From positions 62,001 through 126,000 of the forward strand of contig NZ_VDYZ01000005.1 in NCBI RefSeq assembly GCF_007673095.1: DNA of 64,000 bases. The letters run 5' to 3'. This stretch comes from Corynebacterium glyciniphilum AJ 3170. GTDB taxonomy: Bacteria > Actinomycetota > Actinomycetes > Mycobacteriales > Mycobacteriaceae. Under the pieces are notes generated by a model. That model had not been told where the DNA came from and searched no databases. It saw only the letters and a list, made by a program, of their open reading frames with translations. Below, piece after piece: positions 1-7,880 of the stretch; the stretch's first letter is position 1, and every line of letters begins with the position of its first letter. A program made the translations under genes and the position numbers.

Positions 1-577
1 CATAACCCAGTGCCATGAGGATTCCGGGTACGATTCCTGCGATAAGGAGCGGGCCGATGGAGACATTGGCGACGCCGCCCCAGAGGATGGCGAGCGCGCT
101 CGGGGGGAACACCATCGCAAGCCCACCAGCGGCGAGAATTGATCCGGCGGAAAGTCGTGTGTCGTATCCTGCTGCCTTCATCTGCGGTAGAAGAGTTCGA
201 CTGAGCAGAGCTGTGTTCGCCAGCGAGGAGCCAGACAGTATGCCGAAGGCGCTGCCACCAGCGACGGCGACCATGGGGAGTCGGCCAGGAACTCGGCGAA
301 GGAGCTTCGCGATCTCCACGATGGCGTCCTGGGCGATGTGGGAGCGGAACAGCACGTCCCCCATGAGGATGAACAGGGGGATCGCGGTGAAAGTGAAACT
401 GTTGACCGAGCTGATCACGCTCAGGCTGAGCAGGCGCGAAGTGACTTCGATGTCACCGAAGATCAGTAGCGATGAGACGATCCCGACGGCGAAGATGCCG
501 AAGGCGACGGGAATGCGAAGGAAAAGAACGAGGATCAGAGCCAGGATGTAGACGGGGAGAAAGATGTACCATTCCAT
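1..577 (-). CDS. dctM: TRAP transporter large permease (DctM), 3' end cut by window
   Basis: This is the large membrane subunit of a tripartite ATP-independent periplasmic (TRAP) transporter, which moves organic acids using an ion gradient. About 192 N-terminal residues are visible. They start MEWYIFLPVYILALILVLF and continue as hydrophobic helices with the family-typical stretches FTAIPLFILMGD and GSAFGILSGSS. The ATG at 577 follows the dctQ stop by only three bases. The C-terminal half lies outside the window. It ends the operon iacG, SnoaL-like gene, dctP, dctQ, dctM. The context (genes for indole-3-acetate breakdown) suggests an aromatic acid substrate, but that is inference. Confidence 0.85.
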   Translation of the reverse strand, partial: MEWYIFLPVYILALILVLFLRIPVAFGIFAVGIVSSLLIFGDIEVTSRLLSLSVISSVNSFTFTAIPLFILMGDVLFRSHIAQDAIVEIAKLLRRVPGRLPMVAVAGGSAFGILSGSSLANTALLSRTLLPQMKAAGYDTRLSAGSILAAGGLAMVFPPSALAILWGGVANVSIGPLLIAGIVPGILMALGY

Positions 578-580
578 GAT

Positions 581-1210
581 CTACCCCTCCTCTCGTTTCG
601 GTGCGGCGGGTTGATCGGTGGGCTTCCGCACCCGTGCCCGGGTGGTCCTGATCGATCGGATGAGGTAGAAGACGGTGGCGTGCAGCATGACTGCGAATCC
701 CACGAACACAGCCAGCGACAGCCAGTACCGGTGGAGTGCCAGCTCGCCCGCCATGGTTGTTTTGGTGGTCCAGTCATTGATGAGGAGTTCCAGCGCGCTG
801 AACGTCAGGAACAGTGCCACGATGAGCTGCACAACCGCGCCGATAAGTTGACCGATGACGACCAGCGTCGGCCGGTTGAACATGTCGAGGATCTCGACCT
901 TGAAGTTGTCGTCGGCGGCCGTCGCGGCAGGGATGACGAGGACGGTGATCAGCACCATCGCCAAGGCTGACAACTCTACGGCACCGAGAACTCCGTGACC
1001 GGTGAACCGCATGACCACGGTGACGGCAATGAATACAGCGAGCACCAGAATCACGACGGCGCCGAGGTATTCGAGGAGTCGCTCCGGCAACCATGTCCGG
1101 GCGGATATATCGGTGGTGTCGTTGACGGTGTCGGGCAGTGCCTCGAGCGCTTCCTCGGCGCTGTTGGCTGGGGAAATCCCGCCGCCGGTGTGGGAAGTTG
1201 TCGAACTCAT
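581..1210 (-). CDS. dctQ: TRAP transporter small permease (DctQ)
   Basis: This is the small four-helix membrane subunit of the TRAP transporter, pairing with DctM. It has 209 residues: a polar N-terminal tail of about 45 residues, then four hydrophobic segments (LEYLGAVVILVLAVFIAVTV, ALAMVLITVLVIP, LIGAVVQLIVALFLTF, WLSLAVFVGFAVMLHAT) and a basic C-terminus. The N-terminal tail is longer than usual for this family. Its ATG overlaps the dctP stop by four bases (ATGA), which implies translational coupling. Assignment rests on topology, size and its place between dctP and dctM. Confidence 0.8.
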   Translation of the reverse strand: MSSTTSHTGGGISPANSAEEALEALPDTVNDTTDISARTWLPERLLEYLGAVVILVLAVFIAVTVVMRFTGHGVLGAVELSALAMVLITVLVIPAATAADDNFKVEILDMFNRPTLVVIGQLIGAVVQLIVALFLTFSALELLINDWTTKTTMAGELALHRYWLSLAVFVGFAVMLHATVFYLIRSIRTTRARVRKPTDQPAAPKREEG

Positions 1211-2286
1211 TGCATGTCCTCCTGGAGCTCTTCGGTGTCTGACACGAACGCCCCTCCGGGGACGCGGTCGTAGCCACGCCCTTCGAGCGGAACATCGTAG
1301 GCATCCCGTAGATCCGCGGCGGCCGGGGACGTGGTGAGGATGCGATCCCAGTCGAGATCCTCCCAGCCGTCGACATACGCGAGTTTGAGCAGCGCTTCAG
1401 AGTCCTCCTCGTTCAGACGTGTCTCCTGAACCCCCGCGTCGTGCCATTGCTGGGTCTCTTCGACCGTTCGGTCAAGGTAGTGGGCGAAGATGTCGGGTTC
1501 GGTGTCTGCGAGGGTGTCGGTCAACGCGTGTTGGGTCCGGGTATCCAGGCGGTCCCAGGCTCGTTCGTTCATCAGGAGGTTGGCTACCGATTCGTAGAAC
1601 CGGGGTGCGAGATCATGGTTGACGACTCCTTCGAGACCAAGGCTCGAGGGGCCCACAGAAGCCCAGGTGGCACCTGAGACGACGTTGCGTTCCAGCGCTG
1701 TGTAAACTTCGCCGCCCGGTAGGTCCACGGGGACACCATTCATGCGACTGACCATCCCGGAGGTCGCTGACGAGGTCCGGTACGATCCTCCTCGGAGGTC
1801 CAGCCCGTCGATGTTGTCCCTGCTCAAGATCACCTGCGGCATGCCGGCAACTGCGCGTCCGAGATAGGTGACGCCAAGCTGCTCGCGGTGGATCTCGTCG
1901 TAGATCTCCACTACCCCGTTCTCTCTCTCCTCCATGGGTGTGAACGGGGTAAATCGAGCAAGCTCCATCGCCGGGACCTGGTCAACGTAGTAGTCCCCGG
2001 GCATGATCCCCATGTCGAAGACTCCTGCGGAGACTCCCTCGATGAGGAGGTTTGGAGCCATGACCTCCGGTCCGCCTTTAAAGTCCACGGTGATCCAGGG
2101 GGCGGTTTCTTTCAGACGGTCAATGAACATGAAGACGCCCTCATTGTTCGAATGGTTCTTCGCGAAACCGCTGGCGAGCGTGATTGTCACGTCGTCGTTG
2201 TTCTCGTCGGCGGCGGAGGAACAGCCTGCCACGAGAAAGGGAACGAGAAGAATCGCCAACAGCCTTTTTCTGAGTATGCCGAGCAT
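1207..2286 (-). CDS. dctP: TRAP transporter solute-binding lipoprotein (DctP)
   Basis: This extracytoplasmic solute receptor delivers substrate to DctQM. The 359-residue product has a lipoprotein signal: basic start, hydrophobic core and lipobox LVAGC with the acylated cysteine near residue 22, as expected for a binding protein anchored to a Gram-positive-type membrane. The mature part has DctP features (LASGFAKNHSNNEGVFMFID near the N-terminus, PQVILSRDNIDGLDLRGGSYR in the middle). The ATG at 2286 has a strong AGGAGG ribosome-binding site. A gap of about 140 bases separates it from the SnoaL-like gene upstream on the same strand. The ligand is not readable; an indolic or other aromatic acid is inferred from context. 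Confidence 0.85.
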   Translation of the reverse strand: MLGILRKRLLAILLVPFLVAGCSSAADENNDDVTITLASGFAKNHSNNEGVFMFIDRLKETAPWITVDFKGGPEVMAPNLLIEGVSAGVFDMGIMPGDYYVDQVPAMELARFTPFTPMEERENGVVEIYDEIHREQLGVTYLGRAVAGMPQVILSRDNIDGLDLRGGSYRTSSATSGMVSRMNGVPVDLPGGEVYTALERNVVSGATWASVGPSSLGLEGVVNHDLAPRFYESVANLLMNERAWDRLDTRTQHALTDTLADTEPDIFAHYLDRTVEETQQWHDAGVQETRLNEEDSEALLKLAYVDGWEDLDWDRILTTSPAAADLRDAYDVPLEGRGYDRVPGGAFVSDTEELQEDMQ

Positions 2287-2427
2287 CCTGCCTCCTGCAG
2301 TGGTGTCATCGGTGTCCGTGGTGCGGGTTATGCCACCTGTCGGTAGTTACGCCGCGACGTGGGAGTCTTTCCTAGTGAGCAAAGGAGGACTGAAATTTTA
2401 TAGCCCTCCTGAAAGAGTGGCGTCTAT

Positions 2428-2988
2428 CTATTTGAAGAGGACGGACTGTGAAGGGTAGCTTTCCGCGAAATTATCGGGAAGATCCGAGATGAATACATTC
2501 TCCGTACGGGTCCTCGTTACTTTCCATGTACCGTCCTCTTTACGGAAGGCGTTGTTGAGCCGGCTGGATCGAAGGAGAGCATGACCGTCAGAGAACAGCC
2601 ATGGTTGCATGTGTATCCAGGCGCCTTCGGCCTCATCGCCATCGACAAAAATCTGCTCCGAGGTCAGATAGTGCGCGTTGAGGATGAGCTTGGGATCCTG
2701 GTTCTCCGGCCAGAATCGGTTGAAATGTGCCCTGATCGCATCTTTCCCCTCTGCTCGCCCAAACTGGCCGGTGTAGTACTCACCGACCCCTTCCCACACG
2801 GCATCCTCGGTGTAGAGGTCGAGGACGAGTTCGATACGTTCCTGGTCGCTTACGGTGGGGTAGATGGGACACGGGGTGTCGCACAGCATCATATAGCGTG
2901 CCTGTACGCGACGGATGTCGGCTTCGGCCTCCAGGACGTCAATCCGGGCGGCGAGTTTTTCGATGATTGAGTTGGTGTCTTGCTGCAT
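2428..2988 (-). CDS. SnoaL-like (NTF2-fold) protein in the iac cluster
   Basis: This 186-residue protein of the SnoaL-like/NTF2-like alpha+beta-cone fold has an N-terminal coiled helix (EKLAARIDVLEAEADIRRVQ), then ARYMMLCD, LYTEDAVWEG and GKDAIRAHFNRF, then a beta-rich half ending near WKVTRTRTENVF. Members of this fold act as small isomerases, cyclases or dehydratases, or as beta subunits of ring-hydroxylating dioxygenases. No specific catalytic residue can be named here. It has a good ribosome-binding site (AAGGAG) and lies just downstream of iacG in the same operon, so it probably acts on an indole-acetate intermediate. It is one of two candidates for the small protein of unknown function seen in iac clusters. 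Confidence 0.7.
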   Translation of the reverse strand: MQQDTNSIIEKLAARIDVLEAEADIRRVQARYMMLCDTPCPIYPTVSDQERIELVLDLYTEDAVWEGVGEYYTGQFGRAEGKDAIRAHFNRFWPENQDPKLILNAHYLTSEQIFVDGDEAEGAWIHMQPWLFSDGHALLRSSRLNNAFRKEDGTWKVTRTRTENVFISDLPDNFAESYPSQSVLFK

Positions 2989-3039
2989 GAGGGCTCCTTG
3001 CGTGAGTTCTTGCTGTGGGGTTTGTGAAAAGACTGGAAC

Positions 3040-4218
3040 TCAGTCGTTCTCGATACGATCGACAACTGCCTGTGCCAGTGCTATCCAGTCGGTGACGGCC
3101 GCTCCGTCGACGCCCTGGGGAAGCTGAGCCAGGCGAAGGGTCATCGTGTGTTCACCAGCCGGGTCACGGACCGGAAAGACTATGGAACCGATGTTGTACC
3201 GCTCCCCGGCGGCGATCTCTCTGTGGGTGTAGTCCACGGTGGTGCTCCCTATCAGTTCGCGTATGGTTCTTTCAGCGAAGGGGGTCAGGGGACCTTTCAG
3301 GTACTCTTTCGTCGCCTCGATCATCTGCTCATACGCGGCACTGCCTTCTTCCGGCAGGTGGGAGATCACGTATCCCTTGTCGTTGAGCATCTCGAGACGG
3401 CGGCAGTGATTCCTCCGTACCTCGTCAGGCGGGTTCCCGAGCTTAGCGAGCCACCTGTCGCGAACCTCCTGGGGTTTGTCGAACAAGTAGGTGTCGCCGA
3501 TTGGCGGCACAATCGGAACCCGACTCGCGAACCGGTGCTCCGGTGAGACCCCGGGGCCCAGCGCCGAATAGACCGTGGCGAACTCATCCTCGCTTAATGC
3601 GGCGTACACGATGACTTCACAGCCGATCGACTCGGCGAGCTCCTCCAGGTCGCTGTCCGCACTGTGTGCAGCGTGAATGGCGGGAAGCGAGTCGTGTCGG
3701 AGTCTCCCCATCATGGTGGAACCGACGAAACTCCCGTATCCTCCCTGAAAGAATAGGAGTGGTGCCACAGGATTGGTGACTTCCAGGTCATGCACGCGGC
3801 ATAGTACGATCCAGTGGTCTCCGGCCTCGATTGTCTCGGAGATTGTCGTATCAATCCAGGCGATAGAGTTTCGCAGAATCGGATCCCCTGCAGGAGAGGG
3901 GTACCAGTCGATACCGTCGAGTTTATTTTGCCATCGTTGAGCGATGGACAGCATTTCGGATTCTTGTTCCCCGCCGAATATGTTTATACATAGTGATGAG
4001 CATTCCTGCATTTTCTTGAATGTCTTCGATGTTTTCATGGGCATGAATGAGACGAGCGGGGGGTCCAGGGATACTGATGAGAATGTCCCGACGACCATCG
4101 CGAGAAGTTCTCCGTCCGGTGCTCGTCCGGTAACAACGGCGACGCCTGTGGGATAGTGGCCCATGGCATTCCTGAAAGTTCGGGGGTCGAATTGCGTGGA
4201 GAGAGGGTGGTCACTCAT
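3040..4218 (-). CDS. iacG: Flavin reductase fused to an IclR-like effector domain (IacG-type)
   Basis: Residues 1-170 are a flavin reductase domain (FMN-binding split barrel) with FRNAMGHYPTGVAVVTGRAPDG, GTFSSVSLDPPLVSFMP and CSSLCINIFG. It would supply reduced flavin to the IacA oxygenase. The remaining ~210 residues resemble an IclR effector-binding domain (RVPIVPPIGDTYLFDKP, MLNDKGYVISHLPEEG, a C-terminal IGSIVFPVRDPAGE segment) but no helix-turn-helix is present. The start at 4218 is chosen because AGGAGT lies at the right distance; the frame is open 75 bases further up. Most IacG-type reductases are half this length, so the fusion is unusual. It shares a 361-base divergent control region with iacH. 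Confidence 0.8.
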   Translation of the reverse strand: MSDHPLSTQFDPRTFRNAMGHYPTGVAVVTGRAPDGELLAMVVGTFSSVSLDPPLVSFMPMKTSKTFKKMQECSSLCINIFGGEQESEMLSIAQRWQNKLDGIDWYPSPAGDPILRNSIAWIDTTISETIEAGDHWIVLCRVHDLEVTNPVAPLLFFQGGYGSFVGSTMMGRLRHDSLPAIHAAHSADSDLEELAESIGCEVIVYAALSEDEFATVYSALGPGVSPEHRFASRVPIVPPIGDTYLFDKPQEVRDRWLAKLGNPPDEVRRNHCRRLEMLNDKGYVISHLPEEGSAAYEQMIEATKEYLKGPLTPFAERTIRELIGSTTVDYTHREIAAGERYNIGSIVFPVRDPAGEHTMTLRLAQLPQGVDGAAVTDWIALAQAVVDRIEND

Positions 4219-4324
4219 ATCGGTTACTCCTTTTCCTCGGTACTCAGTCCTGTGGCGGAGTCCGCGGAGAGTTGTTTTCCGGTTACGACCCAAAAGTAGG
4301 GCAGGGCTGCTTACTGCACTACGC

Positions 4325-4336
4325 GGGAAACCTTTA
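4325..4336 (+). promoter_or_regulatory. Recurrent motif GGGAAACCTTTA, copy 1
   Basis: The sequence GGGAAACCTTTA lies about 105 bases upstream of iacG. It is near-identical to copies at 4431, 12173 and 15914, all in regulatory gaps of the same island. It is a candidate binding site for the FixJ-like response regulator. Confidence 0.4.
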
Positions 4337-4430
4337 GATAGTCGGAGGTGAACGTGGACATGTAGTGAACGAACACGACAGTCGTAGGCTGGCAGATGAA
4401 TAAGGAAAGGGTATCCTTTGTTGTTTCATG

Positions 4431-4443
4431 GGGGTTACCTTTA
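4431..4443 (+). promoter_or_regulatory. Recurrent motif GGGGTTACCTTTA, copy 2
   Basis: The second copy in the iacG/iacH gap reads GGGGTTACCTTTA. It lies about 135 bases before the iacH start and 106 bases from copy 1. It differs from the others only in the two bases before ACCTTTA. Confidence 0.4.
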
Positions 4444-4512
4444 CCTCGCAAAAGTAGGCAGACGGTAGTGGGGTGTAATAATCTTGGGACCTACAAGATC
4501 CGTGAGTGATTG

Positions 4513-4526
4513 ACATCACATGATGT
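4513..4526. promoter_or_regulatory. 14-base palindrome upstream of iacH
   Basis: ACATCA-CA-TGATGT forms perfect six-base arms around a two-base centre, 53 bases before the iacH start codon. The position and symmetry fit an operator. No known regulator can be assigned. Confidence 0.35.
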
Positions 4527-4579
4527 TCCCGACGGGTGGCGCGGTCACGGAGACAGGTCTTCGAAGGAAGGAAATCAGC

Positions 4580-5908
4580 ATGACGCTCGCACACCGGACG
4601 CAGTCGGTGGAGCACCGTGTGGGAGACATCCGCGATGGCAGTGTTTCCGCCTACGACAGCGCAGTTCAACACCGCCGAGAGATCACGAGGTACGAGCCGC
4701 GCCTGAAGGCATGGGTGGAACTCACAGACCTTGATGAGCGCGACGCCGTTCCTGTAGAAGGACCGTTGGCAGGACTGTCTATAGGCGTCAAAGACATCAT
4801 TGATGTGCGGGGGCACCCCACACGGTGCGGCTCGCCGACGTCCGACGCGGCTCCGAAAGACCGTGACGCTGCGTGCGTCGCGCGTCTGCGGGAACTGGGA
4901 GCGGTGGTCCAAGGCAAGACCGTGACTACCGAATACGGCTACTTTTCACCAGGCCCGACGACCAATCCATTCAATGATCAGGCGACTCCGGGCGGGTCGT
5001 CGAGCGGGTCGGCTGCCGCTGTCGGGGCCGGCACGATCCCGTTCGCCCTCGGCACGCAGACAGCCGGGTCTCTGACCCGCCCGGCGTCCTTCTGCGGAGT
5101 TGCTGGCATGGTCCTTACCCACGGGGCGACGTCCCTGGCCGGCGTCACCGGGCTGAGCGATACGTTGGATTCTCTCGGTTTCCTCGCTCGTTCCGTCGAG
5201 GACCTCGCATTTGTCCACAATGCGTTCTTCGATGGTTCGGCGGATGATCCGGTGGATCATGGCGACGTGGTCTCCGCCACCTCCGCTCTCCTCTGGGAAG
5301 GGTCCGGGATGCTGAACCTGGACAGCACCATGATGCAGCTCCTCCGGGCACTCCCCCGGTTACTCGATGAACTGGGGGTCGAGTCGTCCCCGCTGGACTG
5401 GGACGACCATATTCGAACACTGGTCGACGACCACCGAACGGTCATGGCCTATGAGGCTGCCGGTGGACTGGGCCAGCGGTTGGGACCGGAGAGAGGCGCG
5501 GTGAGCTCCCAACTCCGGCAGCTGTTCGACGACGGTGACATGGTCGAGGAGCAGGATGTCAGTGAAGCCCTGTTCCGACGGGATGTGTCGCTGACGGCGC
5601 TGACACGTTGTCTTGGACCAACAGGTCTCATTATCGGACCAGCGGCCAAGGGGCCGGCGCCGTTGATGACTACCGGGACTGGCTCGCCGGAGCTCAGTCG
5701 GCCGTGGCAGTTGCTCGGGCTTCCCGTGCTCACGGTCCCCGGTGCGCGCACCACCACGGGAATGCCACTCGGTATTCAGGTCATCGGCCCCAAAGGGAGC
5801 GAGTCACTGCTTCTGAGACTCGGGGCTTCTCTGGAACCCCTACTGCGTGACCTACCCTCGTTCGGCCCGGCCGACGGAATCCCTACTCTCAAGGAGATGA
5901 AATGGTAA
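4580..5908 (+). CDS. iacH: Amidase-signature hydrolase (IacH-type)
   Basis: This amidase-signature enzyme has 442 residues. The Ser-cisSer-Lys triad is visible: Lys71 in GVKDIIDV, the serine run GGSSSGSA at 138-145, and the nucleophile Ser164 in GTQTAGSLTRPAS. The start at 4580 is preceded by AAGGAAA at a good distance; an open extension of 60 bases upstream lacks a site. In iac clusters the homologous amidase is conserved but its role in indole-3-acetate breakdown is unclear; hydrolysis of an amide intermediate or of indole-3-acetamide are both possible. Its stop overlaps the next start (ATGGTAA), so it is the first gene of a tight three-gene operon with the small protein and the response regulator. 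Confidence 0.85.
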   Translation: MTLAHRTQSVEHRVGDIRDGSVSAYDSAVQHRREITRYEPRLKAWVELTDLDERDAVPVEGPLAGLSIGVKDIIDVRGHPTRCGSPTSDAAPKDRDAACVARLRELGAVVQGKTVTTEYGYFSPGPTTNPFNDQATPGGSSSGSAAAVGAGTIPFALGTQTAGSLTRPASFCGVAGMVLTHGATSLAGVTGLSDTLDSLGFLARSVEDLAFVHNAFFDGSADDPVDHGDVVSATSALLWEGSGMLNLDSTMMQLLRALPRLLDELGVESSPLDWDDHIRTLVDDHRTVMAYEAAGGLGQRLGPERGAVSSQLRQLFDDGDMVEEQDVSEALFRRDVSLTALTRCLGPTGLIIGPAAKGPAPLMTTGTGSPELSRPWQLLGLPVLTVPGARTTTGMPLGIQVIGPKGSESLLLRLGASLEPLLRDLPSFGPADGIPTLKEMKW

Positions 5909-6198
5909 CCGCATCAGATACGTTGATCCGCCCCCGCCCGATCAACCACCACCGGATGTTCCTCACCTGCTACGGAGACAAGTTCACCTACGGCTGGCAC
6001 CATGTTGACCTGTTTGTGCACGACGAACTCGGCCGTGAGGTCAACTGGGTTCACTGGACCGTGGAAGCGGACGGCCCGGAAGCTGCGGACGTGTCCGTCC
6101 GACAGGAGGAACCTGACCTCATCCGTACCACGCCTTGGGAACACCACGTCAGTGACTTCGGCATGCATTACTGGACCGCAGAGGCCGCGTGGGACTGA
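5902..6198 (+). CDS. Small His/Trp-rich conserved-type protein (IacI candidate)
   Basis: This 98-residue soluble protein has many histidines and aromatic residues (INHHRMFLTCYGDKF, YGWHHVDLFVHD, VNWVHWTVEADG, TPWEHHVSDFGMHYWTAE). It has no signal peptide and no recognised domain. Its start overlaps the iacH stop and its stop overlaps the response-regulator start (TGATG), so it is real and translationally coupled. Characterised iac clusters contain a small protein of unknown function, IacI, and this is the better positioned candidate for it. The histidine pairs might bind a metal, but that is only a possibility. Its identity is uncertain. Confidence 0.7.
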   Translation: MVTASDTLIRPRPINHHRMFLTCYGDKFTYGWHHVDLFVHDELGREVNWVHWTVEADGPEAADVSVRQEEPDLIRTTPWEHHVSDFGMHYWTAEAAWD

Positions 6199-6812
6199 TG
6201 GAAACTGCGCCGGTCGTCTACATCGTCGACGATGATCCCGGTCTCTGTGACTCCGTTGCCTGGCTGCTGGACAGTGCCTGTATAGACAGCGTCGTGTGCC
6301 ACAGTGCGGCGGAGTTCCTCGGACGGTTCGACAGGACCCGTCCGGCGTGTATCGTCCTCGACGTCCGGATGCCGGAAATGAGTGGCCCCCGTCTCCAGGA
6401 GAAACTGGCCGACATCGCTCCCTATGTATCGATCATTTTTGTATCCGCACACGGCGACATCCGTATGTCGGTCGACACGATCAAGGCCGGCGCCCAGGAT
6501 TTCCTGGAGAAGCCCTATGATCCACAGAAGCTCCTCGACGCCGTACAACTGGGAGTGGAGAACGCACAGACGAATTTCGACCGTTACAGGAGTATGGCGG
6601 ACGTCTCCAGCAAGGTCGAGATGCTCACCCCCCGGGAACGTGAGGTCCTCGCCATGGTCGTGGAAGGGCTACCGAGCAAGTCGATCGGCAGGCGCCTGGG
6701 CATGAGTGTCAAGACCGTCGATGTCCACCGGACCCGTATCAAGATGAAGACCGGCGCCGACAGCATCGGCACCTTCGTCCGGGACATTCTGCGTTACGGC
6801 ACTCCGCTCTGA
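6198..6812 (+). CDS. FixJ/NarL-family response regulator (iac regulator candidate)
   Basis: Residues 6-120 form a receiver domain with the acidic pair D11/D12, phospho-acceptor Asp55 in IVLDVRMPEMSG, and the conserved lysine in FLEKPYDP. Residues 135-204 are a LuxR-type helix-turn-helix (LTPREREVLAMVVEG, SIGRRLGMSVKTVDVHRTRI). The receiver and linker are of the FixJ kind. ATG 6198 is chosen because it overlaps the preceding stop (TGATG); a GTG at 6189 is in frame. It ends the iacH operon and points at the iacF end. The likely partner kinase is at 12242, beyond the iacA-F operon. Two-component regulation of iac genes is known in some proteobacteria. Confidence 0.85.
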   Translation: METAPVVYIVDDDPGLCDSVAWLLDSACIDSVVCHSAAEFLGRFDRTRPACIVLDVRMPEMSGPRLQEKLADIAPYVSIIFVSAHGDIRMSVDTIKAGAQDFLEKPYDPQKLLDAVQLGVENAQTNFDRYRSMADVSSKVEMLTPREREVLAMVVEGLPSKSIGRRLGMSVKTVDVHRTRIKMKTGADSIGTFVRDILRYGTPL

Positions 6813-6830
6813 CTCGTCCGTAGCATGTGC

Positions 6831-6862
6831 GACGGCCCCGTGGTTGGAACCACGGGGCCGTC
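6831..6862. terminator. Bidirectional terminator between response regulator and iacF
   Basis: A perfect 15-base inverted repeat (GACGGCCCCGTGGTT / AACCACGGGGCCGTC) around two bases lies between converging genes, 18 bases after one stop codon and 26 bases from the other. It can terminate transcription from both sides. Confidence 0.85.
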
Positions 6863-6888
6863 TTCGTGCCAGGCGAAGCGCGATGGCA

Positions 6889-7839
6889 TCAGAAGTAGTC
6901 GAGGACAAGCTTCGGCGACTTCGACCGGGATATACACACCGCCATGGTCTCATTCGCCTCCCGTTCCGCCGCCGTCAGGACGTTGTCCCGGTGATCGGGG
7001 ATCCCTTCGAGTACCTCCATGATGCAGGTACCGCAGATCCCCTCCCGGCAGGAAGTGTCGATTTCTGCGCCACTCTCGTTGAGCACGTCCACGATGCTCC
7101 GGTCCGCGGGTATGTCGAATTCCTCACCCTCGAGTTCCACGACGAATGCCGTGTTCTCTGACGCATCCACTTGCTCGCCGGCATGGAAGTTCTCAAAGTG
7201 AATCTCGTTGTCGCCGAACCTCTCAGAGATGATTTCGGTGACCTTGTCCATGAATCCCTGGGGTCCGCACAGATAGACGTGGCTCCCGACGGGAGCCTCA
7301 TCGCGCAGCCTTTCTAGGATCTCGGTCTGATCGTCTCTGGTGATTCCCAGGTGGGAGTGAAGCTTCTCAGGACACTTCTCCTGGAGGATCGGGAGAAACG
7401 CCGCGTCTTCCTCTGAGGATGCGAAGTAGTGGAGTTCGAAGCTGATGTCACGGACATCCATATACCGGGCCAGGCTGTGCATGGGGGTGATACCGATTCC
7501 TCCGGCGATGAGGATGTGGTGGGACGCATCCTCAGCCATACCGATGAGGTTCCGGGGTTCAGAGATCTTGAGCCGGTCGCCGACCTTCAGTGTGTGCAGC
7601 GCGGCTGATCCACCCCGGGAGTCTTCCTCGCGTTTCACCGCGACCACGTAGGCGTCGTCGCCGTCCGGACGACCGCACAGCGAGTACTGTCTCGTGATGG
7701 CCGTTGGCCCCTCGACATCGATGTGTGCCCCCGGGGTGTAGTGCCCTATCGGTGTACCGTCAGGCATGCTCAGGTAGATGGAGATGATGGTCGGTGTCTC
7801 GTGGACGATGTCCGCCACGACGACTTCCTTGAGTCCCAT
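6889..7839 (-). CDS. iacF: Phthalate-dioxygenase-type reductase (IacF)
   Basis: This electron-transfer reductase serves the Rieske dioxygenase IacCD. It has 316 residues in the order flavin-binding barrel (RQYSLCGRP at 50-58), NAD-binding domain (LIAGGIGITPMHSL at 110-123, YLCGPQGFM at 189-197) and C-terminal plant-type 2Fe-2S ferredoxin with Cys264, Cys269, Cys272 and Cys302. The arrangement is that of phthalate or vanillate oxygenase reductases, which bind FMN. It is the last gene of the operon iacA-B-C-D-E-F. The ribosome-binding site is AGGGAAG upstream of ATG 7839. Confidence 0.88.
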   Translation of the reverse strand: MGLKEVVVADIVHETPTIISIYLSMPDGTPIGHYTPGAHIDVEGPTAITRQYSLCGRPDGDDAYVVAVKREEDSRGGSAALHTLKVGDRLKISEPRNLIGMAEDASHHILIAGGIGITPMHSLARYMDVRDISFELHYFASSEEDAAFLPILQEKCPEKLHSHLGITRDDQTEILERLRDEAPVGSHVYLCGPQGFMDKVTEIISERFGDNEIHFENFHAGEQVDASENTAFVVELEGEEFDIPADRSIVDVLNESGAEIDTSCREGICGTCIMEVLEGIPDHRDNVLTAAEREANETMAVCISRSKSPKLVLDYF

Positions 7840-7880
7840 TGTTCTTCCCTGTCGTGATTGTGCGGTGAAACGGAGGAGCC

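Larger units (their letters stand above)
4219..4579. promoter_or_regulatory. Divergent control region between iacG and iacH operons
   Basis: This gene-free stretch of 361 bases carries the promoters of two diverging operons. It is visibly richer in A+T than its neighbours. It holds two copies of the ACCTTTA-type motif (4325-4336 and 4431-4443) and a 14-base palindrome at 4513-4526. No coding sequence in it looks real. Confidence 0.6.

Noticed and set aside
2383..2414. AGGAGG ... CCTCCT pair between the SnoaL-like gene and dctP
   Set aside because: The loop is long and the stem short, so it is more likely chance purine-rich sequence than a terminator. It could be an attenuating hairpin but nothing supports that.
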